Shown: piece after piece, positions 53,263 to 63,040 of the stretch
Position numbering within the stretch: the stretch's first letter is position 1
Layout of the letters: each line of letters begins with the position of its first letter
Assembly: GCF_001661675.2 (NCBI RefSeq)
Contig: NZ_CP019604.1
Span: forward strand, 248,001-312,000
DNA: 64,000 bases
Direction of reading: 5' to 3'
Source of the DNA: Croceicoccus marinus
GTDB taxonomy: Bacteria > Pseudomonadota > Alphaproteobacteria > Sphingomonadales > Sphingomonadaceae
Translations under genes and position numbers: made by a program
The notes under the pieces: generated by a model
Seen by the model: only the letters and a program-made list of their open reading frames with translations
Database searches by the model: none
What the model was told of the DNA's origin: nothing

Positions 53263-54776
53263 AAGCCGTGTTCGAACGTCTTTCGCCGCGCCAGCGTTCT
53301 TATGCAGCGGCGGCGGGTATTGCCCTGATCAGCCTGGGGGCTGGCTACGGTCTATCGATGCTCGGCGGCGGTAGCAAAGGCGGTGACGCCGCTTCCGATA
53401 CCGGCTGCGAAGAAGTGCTCTACTGGTACGATCCGATGGTGCCGGATCAGCGCTTCGACGAGCCGGGCAAATCCCCGTTCATGGACATGCAGCTGGTACC
53501 CAAATGCGCTGATGGCGATGCGCAGGCTGGCGGAGGGGTCAGCATCGATTCCGGAATGGTCCAGAACTTCGGCATTCGCACTGCCGATGCCGAATACGGC
53601 GTGCTGGAACCGGAAACGACGGTGACCGGCACGCTTGCCTATAATGGCAGCGAGGTAGCGATCGTCCAGCCACGCGCGGGCGGCTATGTTCAGCGAACAT
53701 ACGGCCACGCCCCGCAGGATCTGATTGCAAGAGGCGCGCCGATTGTCGACCTGCTGGTGCCTGAATGGGGCGGCGCCCAGCAGGAATTTCTTGCCGTGGC
53801 GGCCACTGGCGACGCGGCGCTTACCAGTGCAGCCCGCCAGCGCCTTCGATTGCTCGGGATGCCGGAAGGCGTGATCTCCTCGGTGGCTCGAAGCGGGAGA
53901 CCCCAATCGACGATCACCGTCACCGCGCCGCAATCGGGTGCGATTACGTCGCTCGGTGTAAGGCCGGGCATGACCGTCATGGCAGGCCAAAGCCTCGCCG
54001 AAATCAGCGGCTACAGTCCGATCTGGCTCGAGGCCGCTGTGCCCGAGGCCCTTGCGGGAAGCGCCCGCGTGGGACAGCCGGTAAGCGCGACGCTCACCGC
54101 TTTTCCTGGCGAGCGATTTGCAGGGCGGATCATTGCCATCCTGCCGAGTGCACAGGAGGCAAGCCGGACGATTACCGTGCGCGCAGCGATGCCCAACCCC
54201 GGTCTTCGCCTGAAACCGGGCATGTTTGCGCAGGTCACGATCGCTCCTGAACGGCGTGAAGCATTGCTCATCCCGTCGGAGGCCGTGATCCGCACCGGCG
54301 AACGCACGCTGGTGATGATCACTCAGGAAAGCGGAGGATACCGACCTGCCGAAGTCCGGATCGGGCGAGAAGCAGGCGGCCGCACCGAAGTTCTCGCGGG
54401 CCTCGCGGCAGGCGAGGAGGTGGTTACCTCCGGCCAGTTCCTGCTCGATTCCGAAGCCAGCCTTGCGGGTATCGATGTGCGTCCCATCGATGATGCACCG
54501 ACGGCTGCCGGTGAAGAAGGCGCACAGGCGCAGGCGGATGCGGACGAGCTGCGCACCTATCGAGCCACAGGTACGATCGAACGCATCACTGCCCGCAGCA
54601 TTACCTTGCGGCACGGGCCGGTCGAAGCTCTGGAATGGCCAGCCATGACGATGGGTTTTGCCACTGAAGGTCCGGCCCAGGTTCGCGGTTTCCAACGCGG
54701 CGACCGGGTGACCTTTACCTTCGTTCAGGCAAGCACCGGTCCGCGCATCGTCTCGATCCGGAAGACCGGCCAATGA
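53259..54776 (+). CDS. cusB: CusB-like periplasmic adaptor with fused CusF domain
   Basis: 505 residues. The N-terminal membrane anchor is followed by a heavy-metal-binding segment ([20 protein letters not shown], then [11 protein letters not shown]), typical of CusB, with Met and Cys residues suited to Cu(I)/Ag(I). The membrane-fusion body comes next ([37 protein letters not shown]). The last 70 residues form a CusF-like fold with the metal site [16 protein letters not shown] (His, Trp, Met, Met). This fusion lets the adaptor act as its own metallochaperone. Overlaps cusA by 4 bp. Confidence 0.94.
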   Translation: MKAVFERLSPRQRSYAAAAGIALISLGAGYGLSMLGGGSKGGDAASDTGCEEVLYWYDPMVPDQRFDEPGKSPFMDMQLVPKCADGDAQAGGGVSIDSGMVQNFGIRTADAEYGVLEPETTVTGTLAYNGSEVAIVQPRAGGYVQRTYGHAPQDLIARGAPIVDLLVPEWGGAQQEFLAVAATGDAALTSAARQRLRLLGMPEGVISSVARSGRPQSTITVTAPQSGAITSLGVRPGMTVMAGQSLAEISGYSPIWLEAAVPEALAGSARVGQPVSATLTAFPGERFAGRIIAILPSAQEASRTITVRAAMPNPGLRLKPGMFAQVTIAPERREALLIPSEAVIRTGERTLVMITQESGGYRPAEVRIGREAGGRTEVLAGLAAGEEVVTSGQFLLDSEASLAGIDVRPIDDAPTAAGEEGAQAQADADELRTYRATGTIERITARSITLRHGPVEALEWPAMTMGFATEGPAQVRGFQRGDRVTFTFVQASTGPRIVSIRKTGQ

Positions 54777-57700
54777 TCGCGCGGATCATTGACAGTTCGA
54801 TCGCCAACCGCCTTTTCGTGGTTCTGGCGGCGATCGGCCTGGCGCTCGCCGGCTTCTGGGCAGTGCGGACCACCCCTGTCGATGCGCTTCCCGATTTGTC
54901 CGACGTGCAGGTGGTTATCCGCTCCAACTATGCCGGGCAGGCCCCGCGTATCGTGGAGGACCAGGTTACCTATCCACTGGCGACGACCATGCTCTCGGTG
55001 CCGGGAGCAAAGACCGTGCGCGGCTATTCGTTTTTCGGCGATAGCTATGTCTACGTGATCTTTGAGGACGGGACCGATCTCTACTGGGCGCGCTCGCGCG
55101 TGCTCGAATATCTCAACCAGGTCCAGAACCGCTTGCCTGACGGCGTCGAAAGCACGCTAGGCCCCGACGCAACCGGTGTGGGATGGATTTACGAGTATGC
55201 CCTGGTTGACCGCAACGGGGGTCACGACCTTGCAGGGCTGCGAAGCCTGCAGGACTGGTTCCTGCGTTACGAGCTGAAGACCATTCCGGGCATCGCCGAG
55301 GTCGCCAGCGTGGGGGGCATGGTCAAGCAGTATCAGATCGTCCTCGATCCTTACCGCATGGCCTCGCTCGGCGTGACTCACGCCGAAGTGGTCAAGGCGG
55401 TCCAGGCCGGCAATCAGGAGGCGGGCGGATCCATCGTCGAGATGGGCGAAGCGGAATTCATGGTGCGTTCGTCAGGCTATCTGGGCAGCCTCGATGACTT
55501 CCGTGCGATCCCCCTGCGGGCTGAAGCGGGGGGTGTGCCGGTCATGCTTGGCGAAGTCGCCAATGTCCAGATCGGTCCCGAACTGCGCCGCGGTATCGCC
55601 GAACTGAACGGCCAGGGCGAAGTCGCGGGCGGCATCGTCATTCTGCGGCAAGGGGCCGACGCGCGCGGTGCGATCGAGGCGGTGGAGGTGAAGCTGGAAC
55701 AGTTGAAGGCGAGCCTGCCCGACGGGGTCGAGATCGTCACCACCTATGACCGTTCGCAACTGATCGATGCCTCGGTCGATAACCTCACCACCAAGCTGAT
55801 CGAGGAATTCATCGTCGTCGCGCTCGTGTGCCTGCTGTTCCTGTGGCACGCCCGCTCTGCGCTGGTCGCCGTGGTTACCTTGCCTTTGGGCGTTCTGGCA
55901 GCCTTTCTGGTGATGCGCTTCCAAGGCGTGAACGCCAACATCATGTCGCTTGGCGGCATCGCCATTGCGATCGGTGCGATGGTCGATGCGGCGGTGGTGA
56001 TGATCGAGAACGCGCACAAGCACATCGAGCGCTGGACCGAGGACAATCCCGATACGGTCATGTCGGGTGAGGAGCGCTGGCGGATCGTCGCAGACGCATC
56101 GAAGGAAGTGGGTCCGGCGCTGTTTTTCAGCCTTCTGATCATCACCTTGTCCTTCCTGCCGGTCTTCACTTTGCAGGCGCAGGAAGGGCGGCTCTTTGCT
56201 CCGCTGGCCTTCACCAAGACCTATGCGATGGCGGCGGCGGCGATCCTGTCGGTCACGCTGGTTCCAGTGCTGATGGGATGGCTGATCCGGGGCAAGATAC
56301 CGCGGGAAGACAGCAATCCGATCAACAAGGCGCTGACCCGTGCCTATCGGCCGGGGCTCGACTGGGTAATGCGGCGTCCGAAAGCGACGCTGGTCATTGC
56401 CGGACTGATCTTTGCGACGACGTTGGTACCCTTCACGCGGCTGGGCGGCGAATTCCTGCCTCCGCTCGATGAGGGCGATCTGCTCTACATGCCGAGCGCG
56501 CTTCCCGGGCTTTCGCCGGGTGAGGCATCGGCACTGCTTCAGCGGACCGACCGCCTGATCAAGACCGTTCCCGAAGTCGACACCGTTTTCGGCAAGGCGG
56601 GCCGCGCTGACACCGCCACCGATCCCGCGCCGCTGACGATGTTCGAGACGACGATCAGCTTCAAGCCGCGCGAGGAATGGCGCGAGGGGATGACGCCCGA
56701 CAAGCTGGTCGAGGAGCTCGACCGGGTGGTGCGGGTCCCGGGCCTCGCCAATGTCTGGGTGCCGCCGATCCGCAACCGCATCGACATGCTCGCGACAGGC
56801 ATCAAAAGCCCGATCGGGGTCAAGGTCTCGGGCGAGGATCTGGGCGAGATCGAACGCGTGGCGCTTCAGGTCGAACAGATTGCCAAACAGGTACCAGGTG
56901 TCAGTTCGGCGCTCGCTGAAAGACTTTCGGGCGGGCGCTATGTCGATGTTGATATCAATCGTCTGGAAGCGGCCCGTTACGGGCTCAACATTGCCGATGT
57001 GCAGCAGATCGTGTCGGGCGCGATCGGCGGAGCGAATGTCGCGCGCACGGTGGAGGGGCTAGCCCGCTATCCGGTCAATGTCCGCTATCCGCGCGAGATC
57101 CGCGACAGCGTCGATGAGCTGCGCCACCTTCCGGTTCTGACCCCTGCGGGACAGCAAATCACGCTTGGCACAGTGGCGGATGTCCGCGTGACCAGCGGTC
57201 CGCCCATGCTCAAGAGCGAGCAGGGCAGGCCGACCAGCTATGTCTATGTCGATGTGCGCGGGCGCGACCTTACCTCGGTGGTGAGCGAGTTGCAGGAAGC
57301 GATCGGGGCGGAGGTCGATCTGCCAGCAGGCGTCAGCCTTTCCTATGCCGGGCAGTTTGAATATCTGACCCGCGCCTACGAGCGGTTGCAGATCGTCGTG
57401 CCGGCAACACTCGCGATCATCTTCCTGCTGCTCTATCTGATCTTCCGCCGCTTCGACGAGGCGCTGCTGATCATGGGCACGCTACCCTTCGCGCTGACCG
57501 GCGGCTTCTGGCTGCTCTATTTGATGGGATACAACCAGTCCGTCGCAACCGCCGTCGGGTTCATTGCGCTGGCAGGGGTCTCGGCGGAATTCGGCGTGGT
57601 CATGCTGATCTACCTGAAGGCCGCGCTGGAGCGGCGAGAGGGCGATCTCGATGCCGAGGAGGTATCGGCAGCCATCCGCGAAGGCGCGCTGCTCCGCGTC

Positions 57701-57940
57701 CGGCCCAAGGCGATGACCGTCGCCGTGATCCTCGCCGGTCTGTTCCCGATCCTGATCGGCACCGGTGCCGGATCCGAGGTGATGAGCCGTATCGCGGCCC
57801 CGATGATCGGCGGGATGATCACCGCCCCGCTGCTTTCAATGTTCGTACTTCCCGCCGCCTATCTGATGATGCGGCGCCCCCGGACCATTCGGTCCAAATC
57901 CCCCGAAGGAGAAGAAGAATGCGTATCACAACCCTCATGA
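54773..57940 (+). CDS. cusA: CusA-like RND copper/silver efflux pump
   Basis: A 1,055-residue HME-RND pump. The three-methionine Cu(I)/Ag(I) site falls at Met573 (LLYMPS), Met623 (LTMFETT) and Met672 (IDMLATG), the same numbers as in E. coli CusA. Helix four carries the HME4 signature [20 protein letters not shown]. Both repeats and the periplasmic clefts are complete. It exports Cu(I) and Ag(I) through CusC using the proton gradient. Third gene of cusCBA, and the next gene starts 22 bp inside its 3' end. Confidence 0.97.
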   Translation: MIARIIDSSIANRLFVVLAAIGLALAGFWAVRTTPVDALPDLSDVQVVIRSNYAGQAPRIVEDQVTYPLATTMLSVPGAKTVRGYSFFGDSYVYVIFEDGTDLYWARSRVLEYLNQVQNRLPDGVESTLGPDATGVGWIYEYALVDRNGGHDLAGLRSLQDWFLRYELKTIPGIAEVASVGGMVKQYQIVLDPYRMASLGVTHAEVVKAVQAGNQEAGGSIVEMGEAEFMVRSSGYLGSLDDFRAIPLRAEAGGVPVMLGEVANVQIGPELRRGIAELNGQGEVAGGIVILRQGADARGAIEAVEVKLEQLKASLPDGVEIVTTYDRSQLIDASVDNLTTKLIEEFIVVALVCLLFLWHARSALVAVVTLPLGVLAAFLVMRFQGVNANIMSLGGIAIAIGAMVDAAVVMIENAHKHIERWTEDNPDTVMSGEERWRIVADASKEVGPALFFSLLIITLSFLPVFTLQAQEGRLFAPLAFTKTYAMAAAAILSVTLVPVLMGWLIRGKIPREDSNPINKALTRAYRPGLDWVMRRPKATLVIAGLIFATTLVPFTRLGGEFLPPLDEGDLLYMPSALPGLSPGEASALLQRTDRLIKTVPEVDTVFGKAGRADTATDPAPLTMFETTISFKPREEWREGMTPDKLVEELDRVVRVPGLANVWVPPIRNRIDMLATGIKSPIGVKVSGEDLGEIERVALQVEQIAKQVPGVSSALAERLSGGRYVDVDINRLEAARYGLNIADVQQIVSGAIGGANVARTVEGLARYPVNVRYPREIRDSVDELRHLPVLTPAGQQITLGTVADVRVTSGPPMLKSEQGRPTSYVYVDVRGRDLTSVVSELQEAIGAEVDLPAGVSLSYAGQFEYLTRAYERLQIVVPATLAIIFLLLYLIFRRFDEALLIMGTLPFALTGGFWLLYLMGYNQSVATAVGFIALAGVSAEFGVVMLIYLKAALERREGDLDAEEVSAAIREGALLRVRPKAMTVAVILAGLFPILIGTGAGSEVMSRIAAPMIGGMITAPLLSMFVLPAAYLMMRRPRTIRSKSPEGEEECVSQPS

Positions 57941-58317
57941 CTCTGTTGGCAGCGCCTCTGGCGCTCGCCGCCTGTGGTTCCGGCGACGATACCGAAATGA
58001 TGGACGACACGGCCATGGCTGAAGGCCAGATGGCAGACGGTCAGATGCCGATGGACGGTGGCGATATGTCCATGATGGGATCGGACAGCGCGATGCAGAC
58101 CGCCAGCGCCGAAGGGACCGTCACCGCCATCGACGCCGATGCGGGAACGATCACTGTCGATCACGGCGCTGTCCCCGCAATCGAATGGCCGGCCATGACG
58201 ATGGCATTCGAAGCCGATGAGGAGCTGCGTCAGGACGTGGCGGTTGGCGACACGATCTCGTTCGACTTCACGACCGATGAAAGTGGCAACGCGATCACTT
58301 CGATCACCAAGAAGTAA
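57919..58317 (+). CDS. cusF: CusF-like periplasmic copper-binding lipoprotein
   Basis: 132 residues. A lipoprotein signal with lipobox LALAAC places Cys19 at the mature end. A Met/Asp-rich linker ([19 protein letters not shown]) is followed by a CusF fold with the site [16 protein letters not shown], matching His36, Trp44, Met47 and Met49 of E. coli CusF. The ATG at 57919 overlaps cusA by 22 bp and follows GGAGAAGAAG. It carries Cu(I)/Ag(I) to the pump; unlike E. coli CusF it is probably membrane-anchored. Confidence 0.93.
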   Translation: MRITTLMTLLAAPLALAACGSGDDTEMMDDTAMAEGQMADGQMPMDGGDMSMMGSDSAMQTASAEGTVTAIDADAGTITVDHGAVPAIEWPAMTMAFEADEELRQDVAVGDTISFDFTTDESGNAITSITKK

Positions 58318-58369
58318 TTGTGAACCGGCCCCGGATCATTTTCGGGGTCGGCACACTAGGAGAAGGACG

Positions 58370-58489
58370 ATGATGAACTGTGACATGCCAGCGGCCATGA
58401 TGGGGATCATGGGCCTGTTCTGCTTATTGCTGACCATCCTCATGGTGTTGGGCATCGCTGCACTGATCAAATATCTCCGGGGCAGGTAA
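58370..58489 (+). CDS. Small membrane protein (39 aa) in the cus operon
   Basis: ATG 58370 follows AGGAGAAGGACG, a strong ribosome-binding site. The product is a Met-rich single-helix protein: MNCDMPAAMMGIMGLFCLLL then TILMVLGIAALIKYLRGR. The stop is 1 bp from the next ATG. Met/Cys residues at the periplasmic side could bind Cu(I). Its start signal and operon position support it as a real gene; no family is known to me. Confidence 0.7.
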   Translation: MMNCDMPAAMMGIMGLFCLLLTILMVLGIAALIKYLRGR

Positions 58490-58490
58490 G

Positions 58491-60032
58491 ATGGACCAGT
58501 GGGCGAAGGCATCGGGTCTCAATCGACGCGCATTACTGCGACGGGCCGGCGCAGCGGCGACCGGCCTTGTGGCTCTTCCCTTGTCTGCTTGCGAAGCACG
58601 AAATTCGCTGTTTAGCGCCGATGGAGCCGGCGCGAATCCGCTCGCCATTCCGAAGCTCGATCAGGGAATTGTCGAACAAGGCGAGCGGGTCTTTCGACTG
58701 TCAATATCCGCTGGGCAGAAGGAATTCGCTCCCGGAGTCGCTTCGCCTACGATCGGAGTGAACGCGCCTTATCTCGGTCAGACATTGGAGATGCGCCGCG
58801 GCGAGCGCGTCCAGCTGCATGTCGACAACGGCCTGGACGAGGGAGCCACAGTCCACTGGCACGGGTTCGAACTTCCCGCCGCTGCGGACGGCGGGCCGCA
58901 CCAGCTGATCCGCCCCGGCGCCCGCTGGAGCCCGTCTTTCGAAGTGCGCCAGCGCGCCTCGCTCTACTGGTATCATTCGCACCTGCATCGCGGCACGGGA
59001 CCGCAGGTCTATGCTGGTCTTGCCGCACCGATCTATGTCCGTGATGATGAAGAGGACGCGCTGGACCTGCCGAGCGAATACGGCGTGGATGATATTCCGC
59101 TTATCGTTCAGGACCGCTTGCTCGATAGCTCCGGCAAGCTCCTCTATCCGCAGAACATGCATGCGCAGATGATGGGCGTGCGCGGGAATCGTCTCTACGT
59201 CAATGGCACGCAAAACGCGGTGTTTGACGCCCGGACCGGCCTGTTACGCCTACGGATCCTCAATGGATCGAACGCTCGTTTCTACGATTTCTCGCTGTCC
59301 GGTGGTCAGACCATGCAGCTCATCGTCAGTGATGGTGGCTTGCTGGAGCGTCCGCATGCGGTCCGCTCGCTCAGGCTCGCACCAGGTGAGCGGGCGCAAG
59401 TGGTCGTCGATCTGTCCGAGGGGCGCCCACTCAGTCTTGTGGCGACCAGTCCTGACAATTCGAGGGGCATGATGGGCGGCGACGGCGGCGGCATGATGGG
59501 CGGCGGTATGATGGTCCGACGCCGCGACGATACCGAGATGGACGAGCCGTTCCGCGTCCTCGATATCAGACCCTCTGGCTCCTCGCCGCAAAGGAAACTG
59601 CTGCCGCAGCTTGCCGCGCTACCAGCAATTGACCCTTCACTTGCAGTGCGAACCCGGAGGTTCGTGCTCGATATGGGAATGATGGGCGGCGGGATGTCGA
59701 TCAACGGTGCCAGCATGAACATGAACGTCGTCAACGAACGCGTTCCCGTCGGACAGTGGGAGATCTGGGAAATCGCCAACGCCTCGATGATGGCGCATCC
59801 GTTTCATATCCACAATGCGCAGTTCCGCGTGATCGACCGGGATGGACGCGCGCCGCCGCCGCTGGAAACGGGGTTCAAGGATACGGTTATCGTCAATCCG
59901 CGCGAGCAGGTGCGCGTGCTGCTGCGCTTCGAGGAATATACCGACCCGGATCTGCCTTACATGTATCACTGCCATATCCTCGAGCATGAGGATGCCGGCA
60001 TGATGGGGCAGTTCCTCGTGGTGAACAGCTAG
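58491..60032 (+). CDS. Multicopper oxidase (periplasmic, Tat/lipoprotein-type signal), cus-linked
   Basis: 513 residues. The N-terminus has twin arginines (LNRRALLRRAGAAATGLVAL) and a following LPLSAC, so it may be Tat-exported and lipid-anchored. All copper sites are present: HWHGFELPAAADGGPH, YWYHSHLHRG, AHPFHIHNAQF and MYHCHILEHEDAGMMG. A Met-rich loop (MMGGDGGGMMGGGMM, about residue 325) suggests Cu(I) oxidase activity, as in CueO/PcoA. A close paralogue lies at 22125-23714. It detoxifies periplasmic Cu(I) alongside the Cus pump. Confidence 0.93.
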   Translation: MDQWAKASGLNRRALLRRAGAAATGLVALPLSACEARNSLFSADGAGANPLAIPKLDQGIVEQGERVFRLSISAGQKEFAPGVASPTIGVNAPYLGQTLEMRRGERVQLHVDNGLDEGATVHWHGFELPAAADGGPHQLIRPGARWSPSFEVRQRASLYWYHSHLHRGTGPQVYAGLAAPIYVRDDEEDALDLPSEYGVDDIPLIVQDRLLDSSGKLLYPQNMHAQMMGVRGNRLYVNGTQNAVFDARTGLLRLRILNGSNARFYDFSLSGGQTMQLIVSDGGLLERPHAVRSLRLAPGERAQVVVDLSEGRPLSLVATSPDNSRGMMGGDGGGMMGGGMMVRRRDDTEMDEPFRVLDIRPSGSSPQRKLLPQLAALPAIDPSLAVRTRRFVLDMGMMGGGMSINGASMNMNVVNERVPVGQWEIWEIANASMMAHPFHIHNAQFRVIDRDGRAPPPLETGFKDTVIVNPREQVRVLLRFEEYTDPDLPYMYHCHILEHEDAGMMGQFLVVNS

Positions 60033-60038
60033 GAAGGA

Positions 60039-60330
60039 ATGGGCATGAGCCAGGATGAGAGCGTAATCGAAGGCACCGCAATCGATCCGGTTTGCGGAAT
60101 GAGCGTTGCGATCGACGGCGCCGAACACGTCGCGAGACACGAAGGCGCCGAGCATTATTTCTGTTCTTCGCGCTGTCACGACAAGTTTCTCGGCGATCCC
60201 GATCTCTATCTGTCGGGTGCGCATCTCGGAGGATGTCCCTGACGGGACGATCTACACTTGCCCCATGCACCCGGAGATCCGTCAGCCCGGGCCCGGATCG
60301 TGTCCGATCTGTGGGATGGCAGTCACTTCG
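60039..60330 (+). pseudogene. CopA-type P-type ATPase, N-terminal remnant (YHS and HMBD domains)
   Basis: A YHS domain ([20 protein letters not shown], then [15 protein letters not shown]) is read from 60039 or 60045. A one-base insertion at about 60225 (CATCTCGGAGG) causes a stop at 60242. In the next frame the heavy-metal-binding motif [20 protein letters not shown] and PICGMA follow, as in the N-terminus of sphingomonad copper ATPases. After about 60320 the sequence no longer matches, and the membrane and ATPase domains are missing. The gene is both frameshifted and deleted. Confidence 0.75.
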
Positions 60331-60590
60331 AAATCGGGGCCCCTGGCTCTTCATCGTCTCGGTCCAGCTCTTCGCACGCCGTATCGCAAGGCCATGAAAT
60401 CGCAACCGATAATTACGAATCAGACTCTTTGAAGGACCGTTTCCGCAAGAATAGTTCAACCGGCCCCAAGCTGGTCATTGGTCTCGCAAGTGGTGCTGGA
60501 CAAGGTGCGATCGCAGTAGGCCAACCATCGGCAGCAAACTCGCACTCAGTAGGGGGCAGCAAGGCTGTCTGCGAAATGAAAAGGTATCGG
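60331..60590. other. Decayed junction between copA remnant and methyltransferase remnant
   Basis: About 260 bp without a recognisable coding frame; probably a deletion scar between the two broken genes. Confidence 0.4.
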
Positions 60591-61072
60591 ATGTTGAACG
60601 ATTGCCCTGAGCCCGGCGAAGATTCGGCACATGCTCGATGCCAAGCAGCTGCACCCCGGCGATCTTGTGGTCGACCTATGCTGCGGCTCAGGACAGAATT
60701 TCGCCGATCTGCAGCGGCGCGTTGGCCCTTACGGTCGTATCATCGGAGTGGATATTTCCGCAGGCATGCTTGACGTCGCAAGCGTCCTTGTCGCGCGCAA
60801 GGGATGGGAAAATTTTCGATCTCGTTCAAGCCAACATTTCCGACGACAATTTGCCTGACAACACGTCAGCTGCCCCGTCCACATTGGCATCGATATCATT
60901 CAGGACGTCGAAGTAGCTGTTGCGCACTTGGCCGCAACAATGCCAGACGGTTCGCGTTTGGGGATTCTCGGATGCAAGGAGTCAGGGTCTTGGCCGACTG
61001 GCTCCTTCGGCTCGGTATATTTCCCAGTCGATCGATGGATATCCACCGCGAACAGCTCTCGATCCGACCGGA

Positions 61073-61080
61073 TCTCGCTG
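61073..61080 (+). repeat. Target-site duplication TCTCGCTG, left copy
   Basis: Matches 62519-62526; 8 bp is typical of IS256. Confidence 0.93.
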
Positions 61081-62518
61081 GGGGATGTCCCGGCGAGTGT
61101 TGAAACTTTGAAAGAGGGTGGCGTTGCTTCCCCTGAGCCGTAGGCTCGGGGTGATCAAACCAAGAAAGGAAGCAACACCATGAAGACGACTACCACATCT
61201 GCCAGTGCCCTGGCCACCGCGCCTGTCGGGTCTTCGCTTGTCGAGGACGCCTATGGCGCGCTGACGAAGAGTTTCGAGCAGTTCTGCCTGATGGCGGGCA
61301 TCGAAAGCCTGACGCAGATGATGAACGAAGACGTGGCCCGGTTGGCGGGGGATCGCTATGAACATTGCCCTGGTAAGCCCGGCTACCGTTGGGGTCGCAC
61401 GAAATCCCAAGTGGGCTTTCATGGCGGCAAGATCGAGGTCGATCGCCCGCGCGTTCGCAGCAAGGCGACGGGCAAGGAAATGGCGCTGCCGAGTTGGGAG
61501 GAGATCGCTGCGGGTGGGTATCTCGACCAATGGGCCATGAACCTGATGGTGATGAACATGGCCACGCGCAAATTCGGCCGTGCCGTTCGGCTGCCCGAGG
61601 CCGGTGTACCTGCGGACGCGGGCAGCGGCCTATCCAGTTCTGCGGTCTCCCGGCGGTTCAAGGCGCTGACACAGGCCAAGCTCGATGAATGGATGGCCTC
61701 CGATCTGTCGGAGCTGGATCTGGTCGCCATCCAGATCGACGGGCTGCATCTGGACGATCATCTGCTGATGATCGGCGCTGTCGGGATTGAGGCTTCCGGG
61801 CAAAAGCACCCTCTGGGTGTCGTCGAGGGGGCGACAGAGAACGCAGCAACGGTGCAAGCCCTGCTCGATAATCTGATCGAGCGTGGAGTGAACCCCGAGG
61901 GCTGCTACCTGTTCATCGTGGACGGGGCCAAGGCGCTGAGCAAGGCGTTGCGTCGGACCTTCGGGGCGGACATTCCCATCCAGCGCTGTCAGGTCCACAA
62001 GGCGCGCAACATCACCGACCGCCTTGCGCCCAAGCATCATGCCGCTGTACGCCGCGCCTTGAAGCAGGCCTGGGAGATGGACGATGCTGAAAAGGCCGAA
62101 CGCCTGATCCGCAATCTCGCACGGCGCTTCGAACAGGAGGCCCCCGATGTCTCGCGCTCGATCCTGGAGGGGCTCGACGAAATCCTCACCGTGGTCAGGC
62201 TGGGGCTGCCGCTTGAACTCAGGCGTTCACTGGCCAGCACCAATATCATCGAGTCCATGAACAGCGTCATCCGACAGGTCTGCCGGAACGTGAAACGCTG
62301 GCGGGATGCCAGGATGGCCTTGCGCTGGACAGCCGCGGGCATGTTCGAAGCCAAGAAGGGTTTCCGGCGTCTCAAGGCATACAAGCAGCTGCCAATTCTC
62401 AAGCAGGCCCTTATCGACCACCGCCAAAAGGACCAGATTGACCAAGTCAAGAACGCCGCATAACCTCGCAGAAAGCACCGCCGCTCAGGCGAGTTTCAAC
62501 AGAAAGCGGGACATTCCC
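61081..62518 (+). mobile_element. IS256-family insertion sequence, complete
   Basis: 1,438 bp. Terminal inverted repeats start GGGGATGTCCCG (left) and GGGAATGTCCCG (right, inverted) with a further shared GTTGAAACT. An 8-bp duplication flanks it. One intact transposase gene. Apparently transposition-competent. Confidence 0.95.
61180..62463 (+). CDS. IS256-family transposase
   Basis: 427 residues, full length for the mutator-like DDE transposases. Recognisable blocks: VGFHGGKIEVDRPRVRSK, LVAIQIDGLHLDDHLLMIGA (first catalytic Asp), LFIVDGAKALSKALRRTFGA with IQRCQVHKARNI (second Asp and the C/H motif), and STNIIESMNSVIRQVCRNVK with the catalytic Glu. The ATG follows AAAGGAAGCAACACC. The only gene of its element. 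Confidence 0.96.
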   Translation: MKTTTTSASALATAPVGSSLVEDAYGALTKSFEQFCLMAGIESLTQMMNEDVARLAGDRYEHCPGKPGYRWGRTKSQVGFHGGKIEVDRPRVRSKATGKEMALPSWEEIAAGGYLDQWAMNLMVMNMATRKFGRAVRLPEAGVPADAGSGLSSSAVSRRFKALTQAKLDEWMASDLSELDLVAIQIDGLHLDDHLLMIGAVGIEASGQKHPLGVVEGATENAATVQALLDNLIERGVNPEGCYLFIVDGAKALSKALRRTFGADIPIQRCQVHKARNITDRLAPKHHAAVRRALKQAWEMDDAEKAERLIRNLARRFEQEAPDVSRSILEGLDEILTVVRLGLPLELRRSLASTNIIESMNSVIRQVCRNVKRWRDARMALRWTAAGMFEAKKGFRRLKAYKQLPILKQALIDHRQKDQIDQVKNAA

Positions 62519-62526
62519 TCTCGCTG
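62519..62526 (+). repeat. Target-site duplication TCTCGCTG, right copy
   Basis: Matches 61073-61080. Confidence 0.93.
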
Positions 62527-62741
62527 CCGAGCGATTGCGTCAACCGGTCGCGCGCACTTCCTTCCGGTTTGGTATATTCTACTGGTCTGTCGCGGTTAAG
62601 AAATAACTCCCAGTAGATAAACACCCCAAGAGAGCACTACTGAGTTGCTTAGCTTCACCCAGTCTCTTTTGAGATCGAGGCCAACGTAGTGCCGCAGCCG
62701 TCCGTTGGACAATGCTGAGAATTGCGGAGCCTCCAACAAAA

Positions 62742-62873
62742 CTAGGCTTCGTGGACAAAGGATATCCAGAGTTTGACTGAGGCGAGCGCGACGAAGCCGA
62801 GGTAGGACTCTCTGGTCTTGTCATAGCGGTTGTTTCGCGGCCACGTTAAAACGTCGTGCAGACGAGAGAGGGC
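62742..62873 (-). pseudogene. IS5-family transposase C-terminal remnant
   Basis: Forty-three residues ending at a stop: SRLHDVLTWPRNNRYDKTRE, then SYLGFVALASVKLWISFVHE. The RYDKTRESYLGFVALAS block is the typical end of IS427/IS5-type transposases. Nothing upstream in this frame continues the protein, so it is a fragment left by deletion. The surrounding 62600-63040 contains no other gene I can support. Confidence 0.7.
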
Positions 62874-63040
62874 GTTTGTTATGGTAATCGGGACACGAGT
62901 TTCTGAGCGGCTTCTGTACCTAACGCCGCCCGATGAACAATAGGTTTCTTCTCGAACTTGGGCTAGCTGGACACCCGTAATAACCTCTCGCTTTGAGACC
63001 GCTGCTGTGATTCATTCGGTGCATTGTAAGGAGAGCATCG

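Larger units (their letters stand above)
60591..62600 (+). pseudogene. SAM-dependent methyltransferase gene, frameshifted and interrupted by IS256
   Basis: Pieces of one protein appear in successive frames: LSPAKIRHMLDAKQLHPGDL (from about 60610), VVDLCCGSGQNFADLQRR with the SAM-binding GxG loop, IIGVDISAGMLDVA, a frameshift near 60815 to FDLVQANISDD, another near 60870 to IIQDVEVAVAHLAATMPDGS. The reading then reaches SRSDRISL, where IS256 entered at 61080; after the element it may resume as PSDCVNRSRALPSGLVYS. At least two frameshifts predate or accompany the insertion. Target molecule unknown. Confidence 0.6.

Noticed and set aside
53352..54773. A 473-residue minus-strand frame
   Set aside because: Antisense shadow of cusB in GC-rich DNA; the cusB reading has clear domains.
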